From: Novosphingobium malaysiense | GTDB taxonomy: Bacteria > Pseudomonadota > Alphaproteobacteria > Sphingomonadales > Sphingomonadaceae | Assembly (NCBI RefSeq): GCF_000802225.1 | Contig: NZ_JTDI01000003.1 | Coordinates: forward strand, 124,001 to 188,000 | DNA: 64,000 nt | Direction of reading: 5' to 3' | Shown: positions 1 to 12,299 of the stretch, piece by piece | Layout: each line of letters opens with the position of its first letter | Numbering within the stretch: position 1 is the first letter of the stretch | Program-made: the position numbers and the translations under genes | Notes under the pieces: model-generated | The model's input: only the letters and a program-made list of their open reading frames with translations | Databases searched by the model: none | What the model was told of the DNA's origin: nothing

Positions 1-271
1 CAAGGAAATGACCATCGGTCGTTTCTACGAGCGCAGTGGCAAGTGGCTCGCCGCCACGCTGCGCTTCCGCAATGTCGTCGACAACTTCCAGACCACCAGC
101 CACACGCCCGAAGCGCTGTATCGTCTGGTCGAGGGCTACCTCTCGCTGGGTATCCCCGATGAGGCCCAGAAGGCGGCAGCGGTGCTGGAAGCCAACTATC
201 CCCAGAGCAAGTGGTACGCGCGTGCCTACAAGCTGATGGAGAAGCACGCGCCGGAAAACGTCGCGGCCTGA
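1..271 (+). CDS. bamD: Outer membrane assembly factor BamD, C-terminal end (partial)
   Basis: Only about the last 90 residues are inside the window; the frame is open from the first bases and ends in TGA. BamD is the lipoprotein built of TPR-like helical repeats that works with BamA to fold beta-barrel proteins into the outer membrane. The visible part looks like its last helical repeats: GKWLAATLRFRNVVDNF, then EALYRLVEGYLSLG, then a closing segment with DEAQKAAAVL and YPQSKWY. The lipoprotein signal lies outside, so the call rests on these repeats and on the order bamD-recN, which is common in alphaproteobacteria. Confidence 0.85.
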   Translation, partial: KEMTIGRFYERSGKWLAATLRFRNVVDNFQTTSHTPEALYRLVEGYLSLGIPDEAQKAAAVLEANYPQSKWYARAYKLMEKHAPENVAA

Positions 272-452
272 TTTTCGGGCTGGTTTTGGCAAGGCGATGG
301 CGAGTGGGTGAAATGCGCCTGCTAGGCCATTGTGCTGCCTTCAGGTTTACCACTCCGATACCTATTACCCTTTAAAGTCCAAGAGCGGGGTCATGATTGC
401 CCCGACCTCGCCTGAAAAGGCCGGTCGACATTTGGTCGCGAGGGGACAGGCC

Positions 453-602
453 ATGGATGGCGACAAGTTCTTCGGCACCCGCAAGCGTCGCCCCGCGCGC
501 CGCAGCGCCCGGCGTTGGCACTGGGAACTTGAGACCATTATCGCGATACTGGTGGTGACGTGGCTGCTGGGCATGATCCAGCTCGTTCATACCATCGGCT
601 GA
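453..602 (+). CDS. Small single-pass membrane protein, unknown function
   Basis: A 49-residue ORF between bamD and recN. It has a strongly basic N-terminus (TRKRRPARRSARR) followed by one hydrophobic helix, ETIIAILVVTWLLGMIQLV, and almost nothing after it, so an inner-membrane protein with the basic end in the cytoplasm is expected. A purine-rich stretch (gaggggacagg) precedes the ATG. The frame is open further upstream to about 330, but the upstream part does not look like protein. The helix resembles the start of very small lmo0937-type membrane proteins. The function is not recognised and the gene itself is only moderately supported. Confidence 0.4.
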   Translation: MDGDKFFGTRKRRPARRSARRWHWELETIIAILVVTWLLGMIQLVHTIG

Positions 603-665
603 CACCCGATCGCATCGGTGTCTACAACGCGCGAAGCGGGGTGACGGCGGCATCGCTCTTCGCTA

Positions 666-680
666 GAACGCTTCGCGAAC
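666..680 (+). promoter_or_regulatory. LexA-binding SOS box of recN
   Basis: GAAC (666-669), seven bases, GAAC (677-680): read on the other strand this is GTTC-N7-GTTC, the direct-repeat operator of alphaproteobacterial LexA. It directly abuts the recN ATG at 681, so bound LexA would block initiation. RecN is a classic SOS gene, which makes this a coherent assignment. Confidence 0.8.
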
Positions 681-4524
<3,844 letters not shown>

Positions 4525-4583
4525 CGGGAGCTGTCAGCGCGGCCTGTCCTCTTTCCGCCCATTCTCCCCCGACGAGCGGACGA

Positions 4584-4886
4584 TCAGGAAAAGCGCCCCT
4601 GGCGTTCGTGCACCTGCCGGTAGTGCTGGACCCGAGTGGCGCGCAGGCCGGCCATGCCTTCACGATCGATGGCCCTTTGCCACGAGGCCAGTTCTTCCAA
4701 CGTCAGGCCATAGCGTTCGCAGGCTTCGGCAATCGTCAGCAAACCGCCGTTGACGGCTGCGACGACTTCGGCCTTTCGCCTCACGACCCATCGCGACGTG
4801 GACGGTGGTGGCAGATTCTCTTCCCGCAACGCCTCGCCGAGTGGACCGATGACCGTATCCGGACGATCAAGATCAGACTGAAACAT
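4584..4886 (-). CDS. sciP: CtrA inhibitor SciP (DUF1153)
   Basis: A 100-residue helix-turn-helix protein. In Caulobacter SciP binds the cell-cycle regulator CtrA at its promoters and switches CtrA-driven genes off. The family core is intact: PPPSTSRWVVRRKAEVV, then the HTH segment GGLLTIAEACERYGLTLEEL, then ASWQRAIDREGMAGLRATR. It is divergent from a PilZ-like gene across a 223-base AT-richer region that holds a CtrA half-site, which fits regulation of sciP by CtrA itself. Convergent with ligA; no terminator is seen between them. The equivalent role here is inferred from the family. Confidence 0.92.
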   Translation of the reverse strand: MFQSDLDRPDTVIGPLGEALREENLPPPSTSRWVVRRKAEVVAAVNGGLLTIAEACERYGLTLEELASWQRAIDREGMAGLRATRVQHYRQVHERQGRFS

Positions 4887-4947
4887 GGTTGGTCTCTCAA
4901 GACTGTTGATGCCAACCCCCCTTACTCACGGATTCTTGCCGTAAATC

Positions 4948-4977
4948 GTTAATGCCGGCTCACTCGGCATGGTTAAC
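4948..4977. promoter_or_regulatory. Inverted repeat with CtrA half-site between sciP and the PilZ gene
   Basis: Left arm GTTAATGCCG (4948-4957) and right arm CGGCATGGTTAAC (4965-4977) form an imperfect palindrome. The right arm read on the minus strand contains TTAACCAT (4976-4969), reported as a half-site of CtrA in alphaproteobacteria. TTAA recurs at 4949, 4973 and 4998, about 24 bases apart, so the full TTAA-N7-TTAA form is absent. It lies about 60-90 bases upstream of sciP and in the shared control region of both genes. Confidence 0.5.
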
Positions 4978-5109
4978 AGAAAATTGCCGGGCGTCCGTTA
5001 AATATCTGAAAATAAATGAAAAGAGGACGGATAAATAGTTTCGGAATTCATTTACGGCCCATTTACCTCCTTTAATTACTCTTCCGGATGGACACGTACC
5101 GGCATCTGG

Positions 5110-5397
5110 ATGGGGACCATGGCCTCGGACATCAGCGACGATTCTCCGTATTCGGCGGCAGTCGCCAGGCATGTCTCCGAGGACGGATGCCAGTTCGTCT
5201 TCAACGAGACGCGCGTGGCCCCGGGGCAGCGCTTTCGTTTCAAGCTTGCCGATTTCTCGCCCGTCATCGGCACGGTTCGCTGGGTGGTAGGCGATCACGT
5301 GGGCTTCGCGTTCGATCGTCCGCTCTCCCGGGACTGCCAGGAGGCCCTGCAAAATCACTGCCGCGACGTCCACGGCCTGGAGTTGTTCCTGGCCTGA
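5110..5397 (+). CDS. PilZ-domain-like protein
   Basis: A 95-residue protein that resembles the second half of a PilZ domain, the fold that often binds cyclic di-GMP: ASDISDDS resembles the D/NxSxxG strand, and RFRFKLADFSPVIGTVRWV followed by GFAFDRPL is the typical closing beta-strand part. The arginine-rich RxxxR motif expected before it is not in the ORF. The frame stays open upstream to a stop at 5035 with no ATG, so a non-ATG start or loss of the N-terminus is possible. Starts at 5110 or 5119 are both plausible; the latter has GGATGGGG just ahead. Whether it binds c-di-GMP is doubtful without the arginines. Confidence 0.65.
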   Translation: MGTMASDISDDSPYSAAVARHVSEDGCQFVFNETRVAPGQRFRFKLADFSPVIGTVRWVVGDHVGFAFDRPLSRDCQEALQNHCRDVHGLELFLA

Positions 5398-5404
5398 GCC
5401 GATC

Positions 5405-6307
5405 CTACTTGCGGCGTTTCCGCATCCAGAGGATCGACCAGTCGCCATTGACGAGCCGCGCGGCCAGTCTCAGGCCCGCTCGGCGGCAGGCGGAGCGCAC
5501 CGCGGCTTCCTGCGTTTCCAGCAGGCCGGCGAGCAACAGGTGCCCGCCCGGGACAAGCGCGGCGCCGAAGTCCGGGGCCAGCGACACCAGCGGGCCGGCG
5601 AGGATATTGGCCATGATGAAATCGTAGGGGCCGCGCGCGGCCAGCAGCGGGTGATCCATGCCGTCGGCGATCGTCATCACGAGCTCGCCGTTTCGCGATC
5701 CCATGCGCACCCCGTTCGCGCGGGCATTGGCTTCCACGACATCGGCGCAGACCGCATCGATGTCGCTCGCGGTGGCCAACGCGCTGGGCCACAGGGCGAG
5801 GGCGGCGAAGGCGAGCAGCCCCGTGCCGGTGCCGATATCGGCGCAATTGCGCACCACCGTGCCTTGCGCCTTCATGTGCGTAAGCATCGCCAGGCACCCG
5901 GCCGTGGTGGCGTGCTGCCCTGTACCGAAGGCCTGACTGGCCGGGATGGTAAAGTCGATCAGGCCCGGCTCGTTGCTCGCCGGATGCTCGGGCGTGTGGA
6001 CGTAGAAGCGCCCCGCGCGGATGGGTTCGAGGTTCTGCTGGCTGGCCACGAGCCAGTCGGTGTCCGGCAGTTCCTCGACGGTAAATTCGGGTGCCTCGCC
6101 GGCAAAAAGCGCGGCCAGGGCATCCTTGTCGGCCTGCGTGGGTGCGCGAGAGAGCCAGGCTTCGAGCTGCCAGTCGTCGGGCCGGTCCTCGGCCACTTCG
6201 CTGCCGGACAGGACGATTTCCGGATCCCAGTCGAGCGCGTCTTCATGCGCGACGAGGGCGGCTTCGATGACCTCGCGAGGGGCGAGGGCGGTCAGTTTCC
6301 AGCTCAT
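5405..6307 (-). CDS. prmA: Ribosomal protein L11 methyltransferase PrmA
   Basis: A 300-residue SAM-dependent methyltransferase that trimethylates ribosomal protein L11. The SAM loop is DIGTGTGLLAF near the middle, the acidic ribose-binding end is ASDIDAVC, and the catalytic-loop motif is MANILAGPL. The N-terminal third is the substrate-recognition domain, and PASQAFGTGQHATT is the family signature just before the methyltransferase core. The ATG overlaps the stop of the upstream beta-lactamase gene by four bases (ATGA), so the two are translationally coupled in one operon although their functions look unrelated. Confidence 0.95.
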   Translation of the reverse strand: MSWKLTALAPREVIEAALVAHEDALDWDPEIVLSGSEVAEDRPDDWQLEAWLSRAPTQADKDALAALFAGEAPEFTVEELPDTDWLVASQQNLEPIRAGRFYVHTPEHPASNEPGLIDFTIPASQAFGTGQHATTAGCLAMLTHMKAQGTVVRNCADIGTGTGLLAFAALALWPSALATASDIDAVCADVVEANARANGVRMGSRNGELVMTIADGMDHPLLAARGPYDFIMANILAGPLVSLAPDFGAALVPGGHLLLAGLLETQEAAVRSACRRAGLRLAARLVNGDWSILWMRKRRK

Positions 6308-7215
6308 GGGGTCTCGGTCCCGGCTTCCTTAGCCAGACGGTCTTCGATGCGTTTCCTTGCGGTGGCGGCATAGTCGGTACAGGCTGAAGCCGCGACCAGC
6401 GGAGCTTTCCCGGCGAAGCGGGGCATCATGCCGCTTGCCGAGGGATGCGGCGTCAGCAGCACATCGCAGGGCAGGGCGCCGATCTGCTCCAACCCGAGGT
6501 CGATCTGCGCAACGCGGTCCGGGTGATCGGAAAAGCGATACGCATCTGCGGAAATGGTCGTGGCACTGTCGGCATAGGCGATCATGCGGCAGGTGAAGTC
6601 TGCAGTGCACGATTGCCATGTCCAGCTCGTCGAGCCCGGCGAGTGCACCGGCGTGGCATGGGCCGTCACGGCGAGATTGCCCGCGACCACGCTGTCGCCG
6701 TCTTCCAGCACCTTGTCGACGGCGACCGGTGCGAAGCCGTCGGTAATGTCATGCTGCGGATCGTCCAGCGAAGGCTCGCCCGATTCGAGCAAGGCGGCGG
6801 CAGGCCTGAGTGCGGCGATTTTCGCGCCGGTAGCTTTCTGGAGTGCGGCCAGGGCGCCGACGTGATCGAAATGCTCATGGCTCGAGACGATCCAGCGCAC
6901 GTCTTTGGGCTGCAAGCCGAGCCTGGCAATGTTCGAAAGGACCAGCGGCGCAGCATCGGGCATGCCGCCGTCGATCAGGACGTGACCGTCCTCGCCGGTT
7001 ATCAGGATTGCGGCAATCCCGCAGGTACCCACGTACCAGGTGTTCCCGAAGACATGGGCCGGCGGAGCGGGGTCCAGCCATCCGTCCTTGCCGGAACAGG
7101 CCTGGGCCAAATCCGCGGTGGTGAAGGTCTCTGCCGCTGCGGGCTGGGCCTGTGCGGAAGCTGCGCTCGCCGCTAGCAGTGCGGCCAGCAAAAGAGGCTT
7201 GGGGGCGCGACTCAT
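6304..7215 (-). CDS. bla: Subclass B3 metallo-beta-lactamase
   Basis: A 303-residue exported zinc hydrolase. Signal peptide about residues 1-23 (LLLAALLAASAASAQAQ). The zinc ligands are complete for subclass B3: H113-x-H115-x-D117-H118 (SSHEHFDHVGA), H191 in TPVHSPGSTSWTW and H257 in LLTPHPSASG; the B3 strand YADSATTISADAYRFSD is also present. One difference is Val for the usual Gly just before H191. It should hydrolyse beta-lactams in the periplasm; the spectrum cannot be read from sequence. First gene of an operon with prmA and divergent from sdhC. The BlaI/M56 pair lies 3 kb away and could be related, but this promoter shows no matching operator. Confidence 0.9.
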   Translation of the reverse strand: MSRAPKPLLLAALLAASAASAQAQPAAAETFTTADLAQACSGKDGWLDPAPPAHVFGNTWYVGTCGIAAILITGEDGHVLIDGGMPDAAPLVLSNIARLGLQPKDVRWIVSSHEHFDHVGALAALQKATGAKIAALRPAAALLESGEPSLDDPQHDITDGFAPVAVDKVLEDGDSVVAGNLAVTAHATPVHSPGSTSWTWQSCTADFTCRMIAYADSATTISADAYRFSDHPDRVAQIDLGLEQIGALPCDVLLTPHPSASGMMPRFAGKAPLVAASACTDYAATARKRIEDRLAKEAGTETP

Positions 7216-7366
7216 GGCTCTCGCTTTACGCCTCGCCGCCGCGATAGGCCAGACGGCCCTAGCACTAACTCGCGTTGCGGAACTTGCACCATGCGACGAT
7301 TTGGCTAAGGGGACAACGACGAGGGCAGCCCTTCACGCTGCCGCAGGCAAGGGGATTCGCAAGAGC

Positions 7367-7762
7367 ATGGCTACCGCCGGCACCAAGAACCGACCGCTTT
7401 CGCCCCACCTCCAGATCTGGCGCTGGGGCCCGCACATGTTCGTTTCGATCCTGCACCGCGTGACCGGCAACGGTCTTGCCGTGGCGGGTCTGGGCGTTCT
7501 GCTGTGGTGGCTGGGTGCGCTCGCAAGCGGCCCCGATGCCTATGCGACTTTCGCCTGGGCCATGACGACACCGATCGGCTATATCGTTCTGGTGGGTATC
7601 TCCTGGGCTTTCTTCACCCACATGATGAGCGGCCTGCGGCACTTCGTGCTCGACGTGGGCGCCGGGTTCGAGCTCAACACCAACAAGGTCTGGTCGATCC
7701 TTTCGCCGGTCCTGGGCGTTCTGCTCACCGCGGCCTTCTGGGCGCTCCTGCTGCTTCGCTGA
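7367..7762 (+). CDS. sdhC: Succinate dehydrogenase cytochrome b556 subunit SdhC
   Basis: Membrane anchor of complex II, 131 residues with three helices. The family signature RPLSPHLQIW and HRVTGNGLA is followed by helices at about 33-50, 65-85 and 108-130; HMMSGLRHFVLD carries the heme-ligand histidine region. The frame is open far upstream to 7040, but the conserved N-terminus dictates the ATG at 7367. It is followed by sdhD 12 bases later. Confidence 0.95.
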   Translation: MATAGTKNRPLSPHLQIWRWGPHMFVSILHRVTGNGLAVAGLGVLLWWLGALASGPDAYATFAWAMTTPIGYIVLVGISWAFFTHMMSGLRHFVLDVGAGFELNTNKVWSILSPVLGVLLTAAFWALLLLR

Positions 7763-7774
7763 GGGACGGAAAAA

Positions 7775-8161
7775 ATGGGTAATGGAACTTCCATCGGCCG
7801 CGTTCGCGGCCTCGGCTCGGCCAAGGGCGGCACGCATCACTGGCTGATCCAGCGCTTCACCGCCATCGGCAACCTCTTCCTGGTGCTGTGGCTGGTCGTC
7901 TCGATCGTGCTGCTGCAGGACCTGTCCTACGCTTCGGTTGCCGATTGGCTGTCGAACCCGGTCCCCGCCGTGGCGATGATCCTCCTGCTCGTATCGACCT
8001 TCTGGCACGCGCGCCTCGGCATGCAGGTCATGATCGAGGACTACGTGCATGAGCATGCGAACAAGTTCGCCTGCATTGTCGCCCTGAACCTTGCCGCATT
8101 CGCAGGCGCCGCTTTCGGCGTGTTCTGCGTCGTCCGCCTCGCGCTGGGAGCCTCCGCCTGA
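7775..8161 (+). CDS. sdhD: Succinate dehydrogenase membrane anchor SdhD
   Basis: Second anchor subunit of complex II, 128 residues with three membrane helices (about 28-48, 62-82, 97-122). Family features are [17 protein letters not shown] near the N-terminus and the heme/quinone region [17 protein letters not shown]. With SdhC it holds heme b and the ubiquinone site. Its TGA shares the A with the ATG of sdhA (TGATG), so the two genes are translationally coupled. Confidence 0.94.
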   Translation: MGNGTSIGRVRGLGSAKGGTHHWLIQRFTAIGNLFLVLWLVVSIVLLQDLSYASVADWLSNPVPAVAMILLLVSTFWHARLGMQVMIEDYVHEHANKFACIVALNLAAFAGAAFGVFCVVRLALGASA

Positions 8162-9969
8162 TGTCCGCGCCCGCCTACAAGATCATCGACCACACTTACG
8201 ACACCGTCGTCGTCGGCGCCGGCGGCTCGGGCCTGCGCGCCACGATGGGCTCTGCCGAAGCCGGCCTGAAAACGGCCTGCATCACCAAGGTCTTCCCGAC
8301 CCGCTCGCACACCGTTGCGGCGCAGGGCGGCATCGCCGCTTCGCTCAAGAACAACACGCCGGACCACTGGACCTGGCATATGTACGACACCGTCAAGGGG
8401 TCGGACTGGCTGGGCGACCAGGACGCCATCGAATACATGGTGCGCGAAGCGCCTGCGGCGGTCTACGAGCTGGAGCACGCCGGTGTGCCCTTCAGCCGCA
8501 ACGCAGACGGCACGATCTACCAGCGCCCGTTCGGCGGCCACATGCAGAACATGGGCGAAGGCCCGCCGGTGCAGCGCACCTGCGCCGCGGCCGACCGTAC
8601 CGGTCACGCCATGCTCCATGCGCTCTACCAGCAGTCGCTGAAGTACGCCGCGGACTTCTACATCGAATACTTCGCGATCGACCTGATCATGGAGAACGGC
8701 CAGTGCCGCGGTGTGATCGCCATCTGCCTGGACGACGGCTCGATCCACCGCTTCCGCTCGCAGGCCGTCGTGCTCGCGACCGGCGGTTACGGCCGCTGCT
8801 ACTTCACCGCGACTTCGGCCCATACCTGCACCGGTGACGGCGGCGGCATGGTGCTGCGCGCGGGCCTGCCGCTGCAGGACATGGAATTCGTGCAGTTCCA
8901 CCCGACCGGCATCTACGGCGCCGGCGTTCTCATCACCGAGGGCGCGCGCGGCGAGGGCGGGTATCTCACCAACTCCGAAGGTGAGCGCTTCATGGAGCGC
9001 TATGCCCCCTCGGCCAAGGACCTCGCCTCGCGCGACGTCGTCAGCCGCTCGATGGCGCTCGAAATCCGTGAAGGCCGCGGTGTCGGCCCGAACAAGGACC
9101 ACATCTTCCTGCACCTCGATCACATCGATCCCAAGGTTCTGGCCGAGCGCCTGCCGGGCATCACCGAATCGGGCAAGATCTTCGCTGGCGTCGACCTTAC
9201 CCGTCAGCCTCTGCCGGTGGTTCCGACCGTCCACTACAACATGGGCGGTATCCCGACGAACTATCACGGCGAAGTCGTCACCATCGGTGCAGACGGCAAT
9301 CCGGAAACCGTGGTGCCGGGCCTCTTCGCCGTCGGCGAGGCGGCCTGCGTCTCGGTCCATGGCGCGAACCGCCTCGGCTCGAACTCGCTGATCGACCTCG
9401 TGGTGTTCGGCCGCGCCACCGGCCACCGCCTCAAGGAACTGGTCAAGCCCGGCGTCTCGCAGGCTGAACTGCCCAAGGACTCCGCGGATCTGGCGCTTAC
9501 CCGCCTCGATCACTTCCGCAACGCCAAGGGCGGCTCGCCCACAGCGGAAGTTCGCACGGACATGCAGCGCACCATGTCGCAGCACGCAGCGGTGTTCCGC
9601 ACCGACGAACTCATGGTCGAAGGCAAGGAAAAGCTGGCCAAGACCTACGAGCGCATGCAGGACATCCACGTGTCCGACAAGGGCCTGATCTGGAACTCCG
9701 ATCTCATCGAGACGCTGGAGCTGGACAACCTCATCGCTCAGGCCACCGTGACGCTCCACGGCGCCCAGAACCGCAAGGAAAGCCGCGGCGCCCACGCGCA
9801 CGAGGACTTCCCGAACCGCGACGACGCCAACTGGATGAAGCACACCGCAGCCTGGTTCGACGGCTGGGGTGGCAAGGGCGGCGAGGTTCGCCTCGGCTAT
9901 CGTCCGGTGCACGAATACACGCTCACCGACGATGTCGAGTACATCAAGCCGAAGGCACGCGTGTACTAA
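8161..9969 (+). CDS. sdhA: Succinate dehydrogenase flavoprotein subunit SdhA
   Basis: Catalytic subunit that oxidises succinate to fumarate on the cytoplasmic face; 602 residues is the normal size. N-terminal FAD loop [13 protein letters not shown]; the histidine that carries covalent FAD is in [15 protein letters not shown]; active-site regions are [22 protein letters not shown] and [18 protein letters not shown]. Last gene of sdhCDA: a strong terminator follows 58 bases downstream, so the iron-sulfur subunit gene sdhB is not in this transcript and must lie elsewhere. Confidence 0.97.
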   Translation: MSAPAYKIIDHTYDTVVVGAGGSGLRATMGSAEAGLKTACITKVFPTRSHTVAAQGGIAASLKNNTPDHWTWHMYDTVKGSDWLGDQDAIEYMVREAPAAVYELEHAGVPFSRNADGTIYQRPFGGHMQNMGEGPPVQRTCAAADRTGHAMLHALYQQSLKYAADFYIEYFAIDLIMENGQCRGVIAICLDDGSIHRFRSQAVVLATGGYGRCYFTATSAHTCTGDGGGMVLRAGLPLQDMEFVQFHPTGIYGAGVLITEGARGEGGYLTNSEGERFMERYAPSAKDLASRDVVSRSMALEIREGRGVGPNKDHIFLHLDHIDPKVLAERLPGITESGKIFAGVDLTRQPLPVVPTVHYNMGGIPTNYHGEVVTIGADGNPETVVPGLFAVGEAACVSVHGANRLGSNSLIDLVVFGRATGHRLKELVKPGVSQAELPKDSADLALTRLDHFRNAKGGSPTAEVRTDMQRTMSQHAAVFRTDELMVEGKEKLAKTYERMQDIHVSDKGLIWNSDLIETLELDNLIAQATVTLHGAQNRKESRGAHAHEDFPNRDDANWMKHTAAWFDGWGGKGGEVRLGYRPVHEYTLTDDVEYIKPKARVY

Positions 9970-10027
9970 GATCATCCTCACGTGGCTTGGCCGCTTCAAC
10001 GCGGTCGTCACGTGCTGGTTTTCCATG

Positions 10028-10065
10028 GCCGCCGGCGTTTTTGTGCGCCGGCGGCTTTCTTTTTC
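10028..10065 (+). terminator. Rho-independent terminator of sdhCDA
   Basis: Ten-base perfect stem GCCGCCGGCG (10028-10037) with CGCCGGCGGC (10046-10055), an eight-base loop TTTTTGTG, then TTTCTTTTT. It ends the sdh transcript 58 bases after the sdhA stop. Confidence 0.92.
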
Positions 10066-10164
10066 CGATATATCCCGATCCGAAGTGCCGCTGCCGTCCG
10101 TGACCCCATTCGACGAACGGCAATCGGCAGCGGACCAACGACATGGCCTTAATCCGGCGTTCAT

Positions 10165-10196
10165 GTTTACAAGCGTAGTCGATTACATACGTAAAC
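10165..10196 (+). promoter_or_regulatory. Palindromic operator in front of blaI
   Basis: A 32-base imperfect palindrome: GTTTAC (10165-10170) and GTAAAC (10191-10196) at the ends, GTA-GTCGAT-TAC in the centre; 11 of 16 base pairs are symmetrical. It ends one base before the blaI ATG. TACATA at 10184-10189 could be the -10 element, so a repressor bound here would cover the promoter. Autoregulation by BlaI is the usual arrangement in this family; that BlaI binds here is inference. Confidence 0.6.
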
Positions 10197-10197
10197 G

Positions 10198-10596
10198 ATG
10201 GAGAAGCGCGTGGCGGGCACACCGGACCAGCCGGACCGAATTTCCGAAGCCGAGCAGGCCGTGATGGAGGCGCTGTGGCAGCGTTCTCCGCTTACGGCGC
10301 AGGAAGTGTGCGAGCATGTCTGTGCCGAGCGCGACTGGAGCCTCAACACGGTCAAGACGCTGCTCTCGCGGCTGGTGGCCAAGCAGGCGGTCGCGACGCA
10401 GCCGGACGGCAAGCGTTTCCTCTATTCGCCCCGTATCGCCCGGTCCGACTATCTGGGCACCGAAAGCCGCCGTCTGGTGGACCGCCTGTTCGGCGGCCGT
10501 GCGGCGCCGCTGTTCGCGCATCTTGCCCAGTCCGAAGGGCTGACCCCTGATGACATCGCCGAAATCGAGGCCCTGCTGAAGGAGCTGAAGTCATGA
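10198..10596 (+). CDS. blaI: BlaI/MecI/CopY-family transcriptional repressor
   Basis: A 132-residue winged-helix repressor. The DNA-binding half has ISEAEQAVMEALWQRSPLTA and the recognition helix WSLNTVKTLLSRLVAK; the C-terminal half is the dimerisation helix region that the partner protease normally cleaves. Its stop overlaps the start of the M56 protease gene by four bases (ATGA), the standard repressor-sensor pair. No Shine-Dalgarno sequence precedes the ATG, and the palindrome lies immediately upstream, so the mRNA may be leaderless. Targets other than its own promoter are unknown. Confidence 0.92.
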   Translation: MEKRVAGTPDQPDRISEAEQAVMEALWQRSPLTAQEVCEHVCAERDWSLNTVKTLLSRLVAKQAVATQPDGKRFLYSPRIARSDYLGTESRRLVDRLFGGRAAPLFAHLAQSEGLTPDDIAEIEALLKELKS

Positions 10597-12275
10597 TCGA
10601 ATGGCTGACCGATACGCTCGTGATGACGGGCGCGCTGCTGGCGCTGGTCCTTCTGGTCCGCAAGCCCGTGGGGCGCTGGTTCGGACCGCACGCGGCCTAT
10701 GCGCTATGGGCGCTGCCGATGATCCGGCTGGTGCTGCCGCCGCTGGCGCTGCCGCGCAATCTCCTGCCGCTGCCGAAGGTCTCGATCGAGCCGATCGTTG
10801 CCGGCGCGACCACGGTAGAGCCGGTCCGTGTCGGGGCCGCTTCGGTGATGACGGCGCCGGTGGATCCGGCTCCGGTCGTCGTCGCCGAGCCGGGTTTGCT
10901 GGCGCAGGTGCCGTGGACCACGGTTTTGCTGACGGTATGGCTGCTGGGCGTGTTGGCGTTCCTGGGCTGGCGCACGTGGAACTACTTCACCATGCGCCGC
11001 GAACTGCTGGCTGAGGCGCGGCTCGTGGCCCATGCCGAGGGTGTGCGCATTGTCGAGACTCCTGCCGCTGCCGCACCGCTGGCCTTCGGCGTGTTCGACA
11101 AGGTCGTGGCGCTGCCGAGCGGCTTCCTGGCGAATACCGACTCGGAAAGCTCGGACTTCGCGATTGCCCACGAACTGGAGCATCACGCGGGCAACGACCT
11201 GCTGGCGATCATCGTCATGCAGCCGCTGTTCGCACTGCACTGGTTCAATCCGCTGGCCTGGGCCGCATGGCGCGCGCTGCGTGGCGATCAGGAAGTTGCC
11301 TGCGATGCCCGTGTCGTGGCTGGCCGTGACCGCAGCATCCGGGCCCGCTATGGGCAGTTGATTGCCTCCTATGCCGCCGGGACCCGGCTTGCACTGGCCG
11401 CGCCGATGGCCGGACCGCTGACCGGCGACAAGCCGATCATCCATCGCCTCAAGGCGCTGGCCCACAAGGATGTCACGCCCGCCCGGCGTGTGCTGGGACG
11501 CAGCCTTTTCGCCATGGCCATCGTCGCGGTCCCCGCCACTGCCACGGTCAGCTATGCGGCGATGGATGAGCCCGGCAATCTGCAAGCAGTTGCCGTGCCG
11601 GAGGCGCCTGCAGCGCCGGCCGCCCCCGCTGCGCCGGAACCGCCCGCCGCCCCCGAACCGCCGCGATGGAACGCATCCGAGGCCGAAATTCCCGCACCTC
11701 CGGCCCCTCCGGCTCCGCCTGCCGCGCCCGATCACAAGACGGTCTGGATCCACAAGTCCGGGAATCGGGATGCCGAGCGCAGCGCGGCTTTTGCAGAGCG
11801 CCAGGCGGCCCAGGCGGAACGCCGTGCGGAACGGGAACAGCGTCAGATGGAACGACAGGTCGAACGCCAGGCCGCTGAGGCCGAGCGACAGGCAGCTCAG
11901 GCCGAGCGGATGGCAGCCGAAGCCGTCGCTCGCGCGCCCAAAGTGGAGGAAACGGTGACCCGCGACGGCAAGAAGGTCATTCGCATCGTCCACAAGACCG
12001 GGGACGGCAAGCGCGAGGTGAAGCAGGAAATGGTGCTGGAAGACGATTGTCCGGCAGACAGTCCGCGCTCCACGCGTGATCGCTCGCAGTCCCGGACGGT
12101 TATCTGTACCGGCGTGCCCAAGGTCGCAATGACGGCCACGATCAAGGCACTCAAGTCCGCCCGTCAGGCCATCGTATCCGAACGCGACCTGGGGGAAGAG
12201 GAGCGGGCGCAAATCCTTGCCGATCTCGACAGCGAAATTGCCGACGCCTTCAAGGAAATGCACGAAGCCAACTGA
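10593..12275 (+). CDS. M56-family (BlaR1-like) membrane zinc protease
   Basis: A 560-residue membrane protein. Helices lie at about 8-24, 36-54, 108-127 and 205-222; the zinc motif HELEH is at 193-197 and is followed by GDQEVACDARVV with the third ligand region. A further helix at about 307-326 leads into a long Pro/Ala-rich stretch and a charged, Ala/Glu/Arg/Gln-rich segment of about 55 residues likely to form a coiled coil. There is no penicillin-binding sensor domain as in true BlaR1, so the signal it senses is unknown. By family it should cleave the BlaI protein encoded just upstream. Confidence 0.88.
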   Translation: MIEWLTDTLVMTGALLALVLLVRKPVGRWFGPHAAYALWALPMIRLVLPPLALPRNLLPLPKVSIEPIVAGATTVEPVRVGAASVMTAPVDPAPVVVAEPGLLAQVPWTTVLLTVWLLGVLAFLGWRTWNYFTMRRELLAEARLVAHAEGVRIVETPAAAAPLAFGVFDKVVALPSGFLANTDSESSDFAIAHELEHHAGNDLLAIIVMQPLFALHWFNPLAWAAWRALRGDQEVACDARVVAGRDRSIRARYGQLIASYAAGTRLALAAPMAGPLTGDKPIIHRLKALAHKDVTPARRVLGRSLFAMAIVAVPATATVSYAAMDEPGNLQAVAVPEAPAAPAAPAAPEPPAAPEPPRWNASEAEIPAPPAPPAPPAAPDHKTVWIHKSGNRDAERSAAFAERQAAQAERRAEREQRQMERQVERQAAEAERQAAQAERMAAEAVARAPKVEETVTRDGKKVIRIVHKTGDGKREVKQEMVLEDDCPADSPRSTRDRSQSRTVICTGVPKVAMTATIKALKSARQAIVSERDLGEEERAQILADLDSEIADAFKEMHEAN

Positions 12276-12299
12276 ACTGCAGCGTTTCGAGCAAAATTT

